In this document: positions 23,227 to 34,129 of the stretch, one piece after another
Numbering within the stretch: the first letter of the stretch is position 1
Layout of the letters: each line of letters opens with the position of its first letter
NCBI RefSeq assembly: GCF_003473485.1
Contig: NC_053042.1
Location: forward strand, 29,003,262 to 29,067,261
Origin: Medicago truncatula
Lineage: Eukaryota; Streptophyta; Magnoliopsida; Fabales; Fabaceae
Direction of reading: 5' to 3'
Length of the DNA stretch: 64,000 nt
Translations under genes and position numbers: made by a program
Notes under the pieces: model-generated
Told to the model about the DNA's origin: nothing
Seen by the model: the letters and a program-made list of their open reading frames with translations, nothing else
Databases searched by the model: none

Positions 23227-24096
23227 GGGTTAATTAAGTTTTTGTCCCTACAAATATCTGCAGTTTTGTTTTTAGTCCATATAAAAATAAATCACACTTT
23301 TTAGTCCCTACAAAATTTATGTTAAAGTTTTTAGTCCCTGTTAAATTAAAAGTTGTTTAATTATGCTTAAACTTCTAAATTTTTGAAAGATTTTTTATAT
23401 ACATGTTCATAACATTGTAAGACACTCTTTTGTAAAAAAATTTAGTTTTTTTAACATATAATGAATTAAATATGAATTTTTCTAAAAGCCAAATTTTCAA
23501 GATTATATTAATGAAAATTTGGACCTAATAATAAAATTTTAAGTTACTTTTTTGCGGAGGAACTTTGTATAATATTCTAAGTAAGTATGTGAAAAATATG
23601 TTACAAATTTAAAAGTTTAAGCACAATTAAGCAAATTTTAATTTTACAAAGACTAAAAGTATGTGTTGGTCCCTATTAAATTGAAATTTGTTTAATTATA
23701 CTTAAACTTTTATATTTTTGAATGATTTTTAATAGACATATTAAGAACATTATAATAATCTCTTTTATAAAAAATTAGAATTTTTTAACATATAATGAAT
23801 TAAATATAATTTTTTTAAAACGCCAAAAATTCAAGATAAAACTAACGAAAATTTGGACCTAAAAATAAAATTTTGAGTTAATTTATTGTGGCGGAACCTT
23901 TTATAATGTTCTAAACAAGTATGTAAAAAATCATTAAAAAATTTAAAATTTTAAACCTAATTAAACAAATTTTAATTTAACAGGGACTAAAAACACTAAC
24001 GAAAAATTTTGTAGGGACTAAAAAGTGTGATTTATTTTTATAGGGACTAAAAACAAAACTGCAGATATTTATAGGGACCAAAAACTTAATTAACCC
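23227..24096. mobile_element. Long-TIR MITE/MULE-like element (GGGTTAATTAAGTTTTT)
   Basis: The left end GGGTTAATTAAGTTTTTGTC and the right end are inverted copies for roughly 120 bp, with repeated (A/T)TTTAGTCCCTNNNAA blocks. The interior consists of two direct copies of a segment of about 320 bp (about 23340-23655 and 23672-23985). No coding sequence. The 9-bp target duplication is only approximate. Confidence 0.75.
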
Positions 24097-24131
24097 TAAA
24101 ATTTATGGTCCATAATGTGGCGACCTTTTTA

Positions 24132-24357
24132 TTAGAAATTGTGGTTGGGCCTAACACAACCCCACAAAACCGGCTTATGAGGTGAGGATTGCCCATACTT
24201 ATAAACAAATTGTCAGGCCAACTCCTAACCGATGTGGGACTCTTAACGCACACCCTCACACTCATGATTGCACATCTGAAGCGTGAACATAAATGACGGG
24301 TGGCCCGATAACGGAAATCTGACAACAGGTGGCCCAAAATCGTGAAGAGGCTCTGAT
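24132..24357 (-). mobile_element. Partial TRIM element (one LTR plus internal region)
   Basis: Matches the complete TRIM at 32311-32664: LTR (TAGAAATTGTGGTTGGGC through GATGTGGGACTCTTAAC), then the short internal region ending at GGCTCTGATA, the primer-binding site. The second LTR is missing; sequence breaks exactly at the primer-binding site. Confidence 0.8.
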
Positions 24358-24980
24358 ATGCTTAATATGCTTCAGTATAAAAATACCGAATTATAACCTA
24401 TACTAAATAAAAAGTGTTAAAGAAATTATTTTTTAAATATAAAAGGGCTAAAAAGATTAATTATGCATTTGAAAAAGGTTTTAGAAAACGGGTTGATATT
24501 ATAATTTTCTTATGTTTCATTTATATTTCTATTTTATTGTGAGCATCTAAGATAGTATGTATGAAATGTGTAAAGTGAGAGATATGTCAATTATCATATA
24601 TTTAAAACCATTTGTATTAATTAATAACAACTATGGTGTATTCTAATTCTCTTTTATTCTTTTACTATCTATTTATATTTCTTTATTCGTAGAATAGCTA
24701 CTATTTAAAATAAACATTTTTGTTTTCAACCTTTTAGTATTATTTAAAAACATGAGTTAGCGCAGTATAAAAATAACATGTCCGCCAGTGATAACATCAA
24801 TTTGGACCGAATGATATTATTTATAATTAAGTATTTATAAGTAATAATAAGTTAGTGCCACCTGTTGTCTTAGAGCCTCTTTTTCTAGTATAGGTTATAA
24901 TTTTTAGTATAATTAAGCATATTAAGTATTTTTAGTATAGGTTATAATTCAGTATTTTTATACTGAATTATAACCTCTCT
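24358..24980. repeat. Inverted-repeat pair and strong hairpin
   Basis: The sequence at 24358-24403 reappears inverted at about 24885-24955 (GTATAGGTTATAATT and related). The right end forms a hairpin with perfect 16-bp arms, GGTTATAATTCAGTAT at 24940-24955 and its complement at 24960-24975, and a TTTT loop. This may be a MITE with decayed ends. Confidence 0.6.
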
Positions 24981-25007
24981 TGTTGAGATATAATGATCAT
25001 AATATTG

Positions 25008-25047
<40 letters not shown>

Positions 25048-26635
25048 ATAATAATAATAAGTATTTATACTGATATATCCTTTAGATTGAGGTGAAATTA
25101 TTCTTATTGAAATAAAATTGAAGTGGCTTGTTAGTTAAAAATTTAAATGATTTAATAAAAAGAAAAAAATGTAAATATAACTATTTAAATAATGAGTATA
25201 ATTGGAATAAAAAATACTACATCAAAACTAATATTCCATTTCCCCTCAAAAAGACTAAACTTCCATTTCTATACGAGTAAAGTGACAAATTTTGGAGGGT
25301 CAAAAAAGAGAAAAGGGATTCGAAATACAGTGAAGAACATAAGGCATCGAATACACATCAATTCAAACATCTCGTTTTTAAACAAAAGGGAATTAAGAGA
25401 TGAAGCCCCTCTCAAAGATGCTATTATTTTGGCATCTACAAAAGACAACAATTTAGGATTGAGACAAAGTTTCCACATACATTTGCACCTTTCGCAGACT
25501 TTAAGAAAGGGAATTGAAGATAAACATTTTGTTCTTTTACTTCATGTCATTGTCCAACTTCTCTATACATTTTCTTCCTCTTTTACCTTCTCTATATATT
25601 TTCAAATTTTTTTCTTCCTTTTTTTTCTCATGTTTTGCATGAAAGTAAGGGAAAGTCTAGGATCTAAAATCTCTTATATACTCTTTTTAAACGCGCATAA
25701 TATTCTGCTTTTTTGTCTTTTTTGGGATATATGCTTTTGATGAACTTATCATTTGAAAGTGATGATTAGAATGAGGGATCCAAGGCACTTTCATGTGCTT
25801 CTATATGGAGATCATGGAGGTACCACCACCATGCATATGCATGCATGCATGCATGCTTTGCTTATTGTGTGCGATTGTGGTCTCAATGTAGATGTTAAAG
25901 ATGATACATGTGCTAGCTTGTGGGGGTAGAATTTGTGTAATTTGAATTCTTAAGCTAGCCAACAATGTCTTTGATGAATAGATATAGATTTCCAAGAGAT
26001 GGATGATTTTGATGCTTTTGATGTTTGTTGGGTCGTAAAGTGCACATGTGTAGGTGTGTTGTGTTAAGAATCAGATAGATTGAAAAGCTCATCTCCCTCA
26101 AAACATGTTCAATTGGAACATCTTGTGTCATTCAATTCTTTAACACATAATAGTTTTATTTCTTTCTTGCATCCCAAACCATTTGGTTAGTGTTGAACTT
26201 TGATCAATGTGTATCAAAAATACATAGGGAAATAATTAAGTTAAACTCTTTAAATAGATTTCAGTTAACTCCAATGAATAGCCATTCTTTACCGAGATTG
26301 GTATCTTAAATTTTTTAAATTTATGATATTATACGGTCCAAATACATTAACAAAAATTTGATAATAAAAATTATAGTTATATATAAAATAATTGTAATGA
26401 AACCCCCCATTCATTTCAAAAAAGAATAATTTATGATACTTTTGGAGTACGTATCCTCGTGTATATGAAGATAATCCTTATTTGATACATATAGAGTATC
26501 CGGATTTCTTAGTTTAATACCCACAAAGGTCTCTTCTTTGAAGAGAACAAATTAAATTAAATTAAGTTATGCTTATGCTTATAATTATTGTAGTTTACCA
26601 CATAATCACATTGGTATTAATAATTTCTAGTACAT
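24981..26635. other. Intergenic; one 182-codon frame of unknown status
   Basis: An (AAT)n tract occupies 25014-25060. The frame at 25192-25740 is open for 182 codons but is mostly low-complexity basic, then hydrophobic sequence, with no domain I recognise; I do not call it a gene. A CATGCA run at 25831-25858 contains overlapping RY-type motifs. Nothing else stands out. Confidence 0.45.
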
Positions 26636-26639
26636 TTCC

Positions 26640-27320
26640 ACAGCTATGAATTTGCATACAAAAAATTGAATTCAAAACGTACGAAGAAAGTCGTGTTATG
26701 GTTCGCAAAGCACTTATTCAAGAGGTGAAAGATTATATGAGTGACTATTTGCAAACATATGGGAGTTAGGATCGTTTTAACTATATCTTGAATGCCTTGC
26801 ATCCTCCCCAAAATAGTAATGGTGTTGCATTTGATGATAAGTGGTTGACGCTCCCGGACATGATTCACATCGTTGCAACTTATTACAATAAGGTTGTAGT
26901 GGAGTTGATAATTCACGACATTGAAATTTCGGAGACTTTTATTCCCAATTAGAGATAGGCCACCGCATTACCCAAAAACTCACATCATGTGTCTTGGCTT
27001 AATCCCCAATCATTATGTTATTGTTTTTTTTAAAAGATGATTGTCCACTACATCCATCATCTACGGAGTGGAAGCTACACAAGAGCAAAGAGACATCGTC
27101 ATGGGAATTTGATATTTTGGAGTTTTTTTTTAAAGATGATTGTCCACTACATCCATCATCTACGGAGTGGAAGCTACACAACAACAAAGAGACATCATCA
27201 TGGGAATTTGATTTTTTGGATCAACAAACTTGGTTCAGAGACCTCATGAACATTGAAAAAGGAGACAAACCGCCACCACAAAAAAAAAGAGTCAAATCGA
27301 TTCAATCCAATTTTATGTGA
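26640..27320 (+). pseudogene. OTU-like protease domain pseudogene, transposon-derived
   Basis: The translated frames read ESRVMVRKALIQEVKDYMSD, then a stop, then DRFNYILNALHPP, then DKWLTLPDMIHIVATYYNKV, then RPPHYPKTHIMCLGL, then DDCPLHPSSTEW. This order matches the OTU-like cysteine-protease segment carried by plant MULE/FAR1-type proteins. Stops and frameshifts occur near 26767 and 26949. The C-terminal part contains an in-frame 99-bp tandem duplication (unit from about 27026), so KDDCPLHPSSTEWKLH occurs twice. Identification is by pattern memory, not by search. Confidence 0.6.
27026..27223 (+). repeat. In-frame 99-bp tandem duplication
   Basis: Two near-identical 99-bp units differ at only a few positions and keep the reading frame (33 codons each). 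The duplication lies inside the OTU-like pseudogene. Confidence 0.9.
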
Positions 27321-27768
27321 CACTCCTGAAAAAGCAAAAGAAAAATTTAAAGTTATTGTAGAAGATGAAGATGATTCAATTTCATTAGATGGAATATGAT
27401 ACTTTTTTGTCGGTGTTTATCCTTTTTTTTTTTTGTCGATATTACCCCGACATATTTTTTGTGGTAGATAATGTAACGCCATTTTTTATTGCCAATATGT
27501 AACTAACCTTTTATAAATTATATAAATATATGACTTTTATGTGGTGGACACAACACCGACATTTTTCTTGGTTATTAATGTTCCACATTCAATATTGATA
27601 TATGTCTATATAGATGCACAAATTTAATGTTCTCCATTTTATTCTAATATTTGTTATTTCATAAACTTCTATGAAGTTAAACATGACTGAAGATGCACAA
27701 ACTAAAGCTCATTTCTGATACTCTACTTTCATGAAGACGTTTAAAATTTTTTAACTACGACCGACACA

Positions 27769-28023
27769 ATGGTTGAGTTGAAGACACAAATTAACAAATA
27801 TTTTGTCTATCTTGGTGAAAATCATACTACATCTCATGTATTTATACAGGTACCATGTGTAAATCTGGGAGCAGGTAAAGATGAATACATGTGGAAAACA
27901 ATTTATTATCCTCGGGTTATTTGTGACGATAGCGTCATTGAACTTAAGTTTAGATCGATGGTTGAAAATAATGTGTTATATCTTTGTGTTCGTTCTAACT
28001 GCAACTGCCCAGATTGTCATTAG
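27769..28023 (+). pseudogene. MULE-associated N-terminal-like fragment
   Basis: An 84-codon frame begins MVELKTQINKYFVYLGEN and continues VFIQVPCVN, resembling the short N-terminal segment that precedes the transposase in some plant Mutator-like elements. It lies downstream of the OTU fragment and upstream of the GTTAACTACCG motifs at 28325-28445, so all three may belong to one element. No transposase catalytic domain is visible. Confidence 0.35.
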
Positions 28024-28324
28024 AGATTTGATTTCATTTTATGGGCTTTTAACTTTATTCGTGTATTGTAGTGTAATGTGTTGCTTAATGCTTCACTTTT
28101 GTTGAATTTCAAACATTCGTGTAATGTTAACTTAGTGTCGAATTGATTTAATGTTAATGAATTATGAAAAATTATGTAGTGTTGTTGCATATGATTTGGT
28201 TTAGTTGGATTATCGGTTTTACTTCCTCTGGAATGGTTGTTCTGAATTACGGCTCATAAACATATCGAAAATTAGCTTGGTAGAGTTTACAGCATGCACT
28301 AGCTGCATAACTGATAACAATGAT

Positions 28325-28445
28325 AGTTAACTACCATTGGAACAACGGTAGTTAAGTACCGTTCAGGAAGAGGCCAACTGCAGTTAACTACCGTTGCAAT
28401 CATTGTACGGTAATTAGCTGCAGTTGGGGTCAACTGCGTAATTTC
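28325..28445 (+). repeat. GTTAACTACCG motif cluster
   Basis: Several copies and inversions of GTTAACTACCRTTG and CAACTGCAGTTAACTACCG. The same motif family borders the PMD elements at 34150-34212, 36700-37100 and 53330-53395, and recurs at 41275-41320. Confidence 0.7.
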
Positions 28446-29998
28446 TATGTTTTTTTAGCAATTTTACAAGTGCGAACATCAAATTTCTAGTGTTTCTAGG
28501 TCGAAATGAACTTAAAAAAAAAACAAGACATGCAAGGCCCAAAGCTACATGAATTTTAAAATTTTACCTTGCACCTCTCCAATTTGACTTCTACCCCAGA
28601 ACTTGTTTAAAATCCAAATTTGCCTTTAGAAAATCAATGGTTTTGAAATTGTTTGGACAAGTCTCACATCCCCACAACCGCACGAAATTGCTAGTGCATA
28701 CTATAAAATTTTCAAATTGTTAAAATTGATTTTTGTATTGGTGAGATTGCAGGAACACGACTATGTATCCGCAATTTCAATAATAAATTTTCCGGAACAT
28801 AATTGTGTTTGGTAAATTTCACGACTATTTATCTGCAAACTATGATTAACATTAGTGAGACACAAGGAAACGTCATCGTTTATTGAAATTACTGGAGCTT
28901 AATGAGACCTTTAGGCAATTATATCATTATGTTTGTGTACCGGCAATTTTGAATTTTCAAATTCGTTTATGTATAGACAAATTCAAACTCCACTTTTCTG
29001 AAACACAAGCTAACAAACTTTCTTCTCTTCATTTTTAGTTTTGTTCGGAACGAGTATTAATTGTTGTTCGCTTTTCCTTGCTGTCTAGAGAGCAGTTGTA
29101 AAAAAATATATTAATCATTGAAAAAACCTAAAGTTTACTCTCGGATTTTTTTTACGGTAATTTTTTTTTAAAGTAATCTAATGACTGTAATTCATACAAT
29201 TTAAAATTAAAGAAGTGGGGTGTCTGGAGTTCGAACCCCAACTCCTATATATATATATATATATATAAGTAGTTTAATCCGGACTTGGTGGCCCTTTTGT
29301 AAGATATGCATTTTTTGGGTTATACATACATATTTCATATTTTAGTCTTGGAAACATGGAAATCTCACCCAACACCCCTACATTGATACTTTCACCCCAA
29401 TATTTAACCTAAACTACCTATTTTACACTCATATATAAAGTAAAATCCTTCATTTTTTATTTTTATTTGTTCCACATGATTTTTTTTACATTTATCTGAT
29501 TCTTAGGTTGGACACTTCGCCTGTTTGCCAAAGAGTAGAAATTTAGAACATACAAGAATAAGTGATGGGTCTCATAATAAGGTCGGACGAATATACAAAC
29601 ATTAGGCAATATCTAGCAAGCTAGTGTATGGACGGGGAACCATACAGAAAAAAATTGTTGTGTCCGACTTAAACTAAACGGAAGTGAATTGGGAAACCAA
29701 ATCCAGATAAACAAACCACCAATCAACTACAACAAACCCCTAACTAAACGGCGGTGAATAGACAACAAAGAGGCCATGCTGAAGTGACAAAAGCAAGACA
29801 ATCTTTTGTCAGAAGCCGATGAATGTGACAAAAGTGAAGGTCACAAACCCATAACACCTGAAAACCTGACCACAGGCGTCAACAAGAATTTGAGGCAATA
29901 ATCAGCAAATCCAAACTCTGATCTCAAAGCGATCGAGTAAATATCATGGAAACCTAACATCAGAAGCTACTTCAAAGCGCGCAAGAGAGAGAGGGGGC

Positions 29999-30048
<50 letters not shown>

Positions 30049-30285
30049 ATTGGTATCTCAAATCAAAATATAGTTTTTGAGTTTTCCAGTTTTACAGTTG
30101 TTACCAGAAATGATTGATGAAGCTTTTTTGTTTGGATATGCTACCTTGGATAACTTATTTACAGTTTTATGGTTTTGTTTGTTTGTCTAGAAAAATCAAA
30201 AAAAGGCTTCCAGTTTGCGTGTTCTTTTTCAGAAAACAATACCTATTGTTTTCAGGTTGGTAGGGATACCAGAAAACTTCATCGA
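28446..30285. other. Intergenic; SINE fragment and GA microsatellite
   Basis: A minus-strand SINE remnant with B-box (plus-sense GGAGTTCGAACCCC, 29227-29240) runs into an (AT)n tract at 29248-29267. A (GA)n tract lies at 29987-30048. No gene was recognised. Confidence 0.55.
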
Positions 30286-30699
30286 TGTTTTTTTTACAAG
30301 TAACAATATTCATATATTAAGAATGAAGAATATCTTTACAAATACTAATGTGTTATAGTACTTCTTCTAACCAACCACTATTGGGTTCACTTAAAGCCAA
30401 ATGGGCCAAGTCATTGGCTACTCTATCGTCGTCCTTCTAAGATAACAAAATCTATGACTGAGAAACTCTTGTCCTAGGATTCTAATGATCTGGATTACGT
30501 TACCACAATAGTTTCAAGGATGTTCCATCGAACTGTTCAGAATTCTTATGAGCAACTCACAATGACTTAAAAAAATGACCCATCTTAAACAACGATCGTG
30601 AGGCATCTTCACCATTTCTAACAACAACATCACTTCTGCTGTAACGAGCAATATCATAGGTTAGGACTTTAACCGCATCATGGATATTGGGAGACCCAA

Positions 30700-31735
30700 T
30701 ATCCTGTAAGGCGCAAGAGAATACAGATCAAAAAAGTTCAAGAAGGTTTTTGAAGACAACACAATATGGGAACAAAATGTCCCAACTCTCAAGATGAAAG
30801 TATAAAAGAAGATCACATAAAGAATGAAGAAAACAACATTTTCCTCACTTTTTCCTACCCTATGATCCCCAGGCATAAGGCACCTACAAGAAGGATAAAT
30901 CCCTTCCCTATTCGCCTCATAATGCTCCCCATGTGCATGGTTCTAGGTAATTTTTCAAGTGGAAAAAGCCTAAAAGTCCAGTTCTAAACTTGCCTATAAA
31001 TAAAGACCTTTGCAAAAACTTTTATTCATTTAGAAACTTGTAAATTAAAGGTGAAGGCAAGCATCAAAGAGTAGCTAAGGTTTCCCCAACTCCTCTCTTG
31101 AGAATGTTTTTAATTATTTTCTTATTTATGTTTTCTATTTCCATGATTAGGCTTCGAAGACAAACCTCTATTAATTTGTTGGAATTCAATAACGCAATTT
31201 CTTTATACGATTATAATTTTAAGTCTTATATTATTTTCAATTGTTCTGATCGTTGTAATGCTTCTGGACCCATTGGCACAAATAAGCCCTAATTGTATCT
31301 ATTCTAATATAGACCTTAGGCAAACTAAGACCTAGGATTATCTTGTATGATCCCTATGTTAAGGTATAAGGTTGGCTTACCTTACTTTAACTCGAATGGG
31401 AACTAATAATCTAAAATGTAGTTGATCAAGTACTTAGTGATAATTAGTATAGAATATTGCATTAATCCGACAAAGAAAATCGATGGGGGTCGAAGAATCC
31501 TAATCACTGCCTAACTTGTGTAGAAAACCCTTTTATATTTTAAAACTACTACTGCATTGAGCATACAATTCAAAATTATATCCCCCATAAACCACTTTTA
31601 TAGTTTTTAATTTAAATAAGTTTAGTAAATTTCTAAGTTGAAGACAATCTTTGTGGAGACTTTAAACTTATCATTATATTACTTGTTACAGTTTAGTGCA
31701 CTAACCAAATTTGACATCACATAACACTCATCAAC
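30700..31735 (+). mobile_element. Solo LTR-like insertion in the LINE RNase H domain
   Basis: About 1 kb of non-coding DNA separates two RNase H halves. It has a TATA-like CTATAAATAAAGACC (about 30992) and a 3' part with CTTTGTGGAGACTTTAAACT, typical just before a gypsy LTR end. Ends are approximate and no duplication was found. Confidence 0.5.
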
Positions 31736-32310
31736 TTTGCGTAAAAATCATTATTGATACCTAATTTGGAAGCAAAACAACCAAGATGAGAAGTTTCCTT
31801 GAAAATTCCTCCATAAGCAGCTAGACTAGGGTTCCTATTAACAACACCATCAGTGTTGCATTTGATCTACTACGCCTTTGGAGGATACCAAAAAAACTCT
31901 TCAATGGTTTGATCATTAGGAGGATGAGGTTTGACAAGAAAATATGTAATTTGGAACTCAACCATAGAAAAAGAATTAACAAGTTTTGTTAGATTACTAG
32001 TCAAAGATACATTAGAAACAATTCTATTGATAGCAACAATTGTCGTGTAGGCTTTTTATCTTGATTGAACCTATCTTGATTCATGCAAAACCAAATAGAG
32101 TCAATAATATTAATAATAACAGCAATAACAACTTCAACACATTGCATAGACAACTCTTATTGCATAAATCTAAAAGTTGCACAACTGAGATAGGGACAAA
32201 ATTGATTTTCAATAAAGATGCAAACCAATTCCAAATATTCTATGTAAAACCGCAAAACAATAAAATGTGAGAGGTACATTCCATTGCACCATGAAAAATA
32301 TCACACCTTA

Positions 32311-32664
32311 TCTTAGAAATCGTGGTTGGGTCTAACACAACCTCACAAAACCGACTTGTGAGGTGAGGATTGCCCCCACTAATAAACACATTGTCAGACC
32401 ATCACCTATCCGATGTGAGACTCTTAACACACCCCCTCACGACCAGCACTATTGAGCTTGATTCGTGGACATTAATGGTGGGTGGTCCGATAACGGAAAC
32501 CTGATAGCAGGTGGGTCAATAGATCTTGGAGAGGCTCTGATATCATCTTAGAAATCATGGTTGGGCCTAACACAACCCCACAAATCCGGCTTGTGAGGTG
32601 AGGATTGCCCCCACTAATAAATACATTGTCAGGTCATCACCTATCCGATGTGAGACTCTTAACA
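32311..32664 (-). mobile_element. Complete TRIM retroelement
   Basis: The 354-bp element has two 119-bp LTRs (32311-32429 and 32546-32664) and perfect CCTTA duplications (32306-32310 and 32665-32669). On the minus strand the LTR starts TGTTAAGAGTCTCACATCGG. A primer-binding site TGATATCAGAGCC (complement of initiator tRNA-Met, 32533-32545) abuts the upstream LTR, and a purine tract GTGAGGGGGTG (32429-32439) abuts the other. It codes for nothing and depends on other retroelements. Confidence 0.93.
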
Positions 32665-33368
32665 CCTTAGAACTAAACTACATCCTCTATTCATCAAATA
32701 ATCATCAGTAGGAAGCTTATTGAGAGAACATCTCTAGAGAAGAAGAGATTTTAAGGGTGAAATGTGTTGATTCCAATTAAATAGATTTCACCCAAGATAC
32801 ATTTTGACCAACTAGTTTGCAATGAAAATGTGTAGAATTATTTCATATCAATTGGTCTCCACTATCAAATTAATGAATATAACCTTTGTTTATAAGGTAT
32901 TAAGATTTGGAAATCCATGAAGCAGATGAGATGACACTCTCTAATGACAATCATGAATAAAATGAGCAACCTTAACATTCAAAATAGAGTGCAAATTAAT
33001 AAGATGTGGGGAATCAACCAAAGCATACCCCAACCATTTATCAGTCACGAAGTTTATAACATCTCCTTTACCAAGTTGCCATTGAAAATTGTCTTCAATG
33101 TTTGTAATTAAATGAATGAAATAATATAATAATTGATGAAGTTTTTCTTTCTCATAGTTCTAGCTCTGAGTAGTGTTGCCCAATGCTGATTAAAAGTTAA
33201 GAAATCCCAAGCAAGCTTGAGATTAGTCGCATCATTAATATCTATGAGAGACCTCAAACCCAACAACCCTTCTACAATAGTGCAACAAACTTGCGTCAAG
33301 CAACAATTACAAGTTTTCTCTTATAAATGTATGAGACTAAGTTGTATCTTGACTATAGTATTTGTGAC

Positions 33369-33725
33369 CAAGGTTGTCAAAATCAGGACTTTACTTCAGG
33401 TTGAAAGGGAATAGCAAAATCGGAAATCGTAAAATCGCAATCAAAATCGAAGGATTTTACTCAAGGTCTTTCGTAGAATCGATATAGAAAATTCTAAAAA
33501 TCGCAATCAAAATCGATGGATTTTACCCAAAAAAATTGATACTAAATATACGTTATAAATTGTATATAGTCATAAATAACTTAGTTTATAAGAAATCGTA
33601 AATCGCAATTAAAATTGATGTACTTTGTCTATTTTGGGATTCTACTATGAATTTGAGTCGTTGAAGGTGAAGAAAGTCGCAAAATTCTGAATTTTAGGAT
33701 TTAAGTCAGGATTTTGACAACAATG
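33369..33725. mobile_element. hAT-like MITE
   Basis: Starts CAAGGTTGTCAAAATCAGGA and ends with the reverse complement of CATTGTTGTCAAAATCCTGA. The flanks TTTGTGAC and TTTATGAT match at six of eight bases. The interior is full of AAAATCG repeats. 357 bp, no coding sequence. Confidence 0.65.
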
Positions 33726-33729
33726 TTTA

Positions 33730-33890
33730 TGATTATATAGCTTGCATTCAATATCCTCATGCTGGTAAACCAGACTTCCCTTGTTGGAATCTTAGAAAGG
33801 ATGGTCGGTTTACTATTAAGTCTGCTTACGCATCTTTACTTGACTTCAGTAATCCTCCTAAAAATACTAAAATCGATCTTTTTGATCGGA
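33730..33890 (+). pseudogene. LINE zf-RVT-linker fragment, plus strand
   Basis: Translates as DYIACIQYPHAGKPDFPCWN, then LRKDGRFTIKSAYASLLDF, the conserved W-x-x-x-DG-x-F-T-x-KSAY motif after LINE reverse transcriptase. It is opposite in strand to the neighbouring LINE and so belongs to another element. Confidence 0.75.
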
Positions 33891-34129
33891 CCTAGGACTG
33901 GAGAGGCCCTCGCGGTATCAACTCTTTCCTATGAGGGAAAATCAATGAGCTAAAAGAAGATGAATAATTAAGAGACAAAATAAGTGGGGGAAATTCCTCC
34001 AATTAGTATCGAGTGGATTCATCCTTGACTATTGAAGTTGGACCAATAAAAAAAGGGAATATCACATATGACTAAAAACCATGCTTAAAAAAATGAAAAT
34101 TTGAAGGAAAGCTAAGAAACATCTGGAAA

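Larger units (their letters stand above)
30286..33300 (-). pseudogene. LINE ORF2 remnant (RT C-terminus, zf-RVT, RNase H), interrupted twice
   Basis: Minus-strand pieces read in order. At 33180-33300: VEGLLGLRSLIDINDATNLK, then LAWDFLTFNQHWATLL. At about 32170-32300: zinc-finger-like RCDIFHGAMECTSHILLFC. At 31736-31870: RNase H N-terminus CNTDGVVNRNPSLAAYGG. At 30350-30440: RNase H end DDDRVANDLAHLALSEPNSG. A short T-run at about 30286-30293 would be the poly(A) tail. A TRIM element splits the zinc-finger region and an LTR-like block splits RNase H. All frames are broken. Confidence 0.75.

Noticed and set aside
25192..25740. 182-residue protein gene
   Set aside because: The frame is long for this AT-rich DNA, but composition is low complexity, no domain or signal is seen, and the other strand is equally open in part.
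25800..25960. microRNA precursor
   Set aside because: CTAGCTT/AAGCTAG arms pair only over a short distance, and no known microRNA sequence was recognised.
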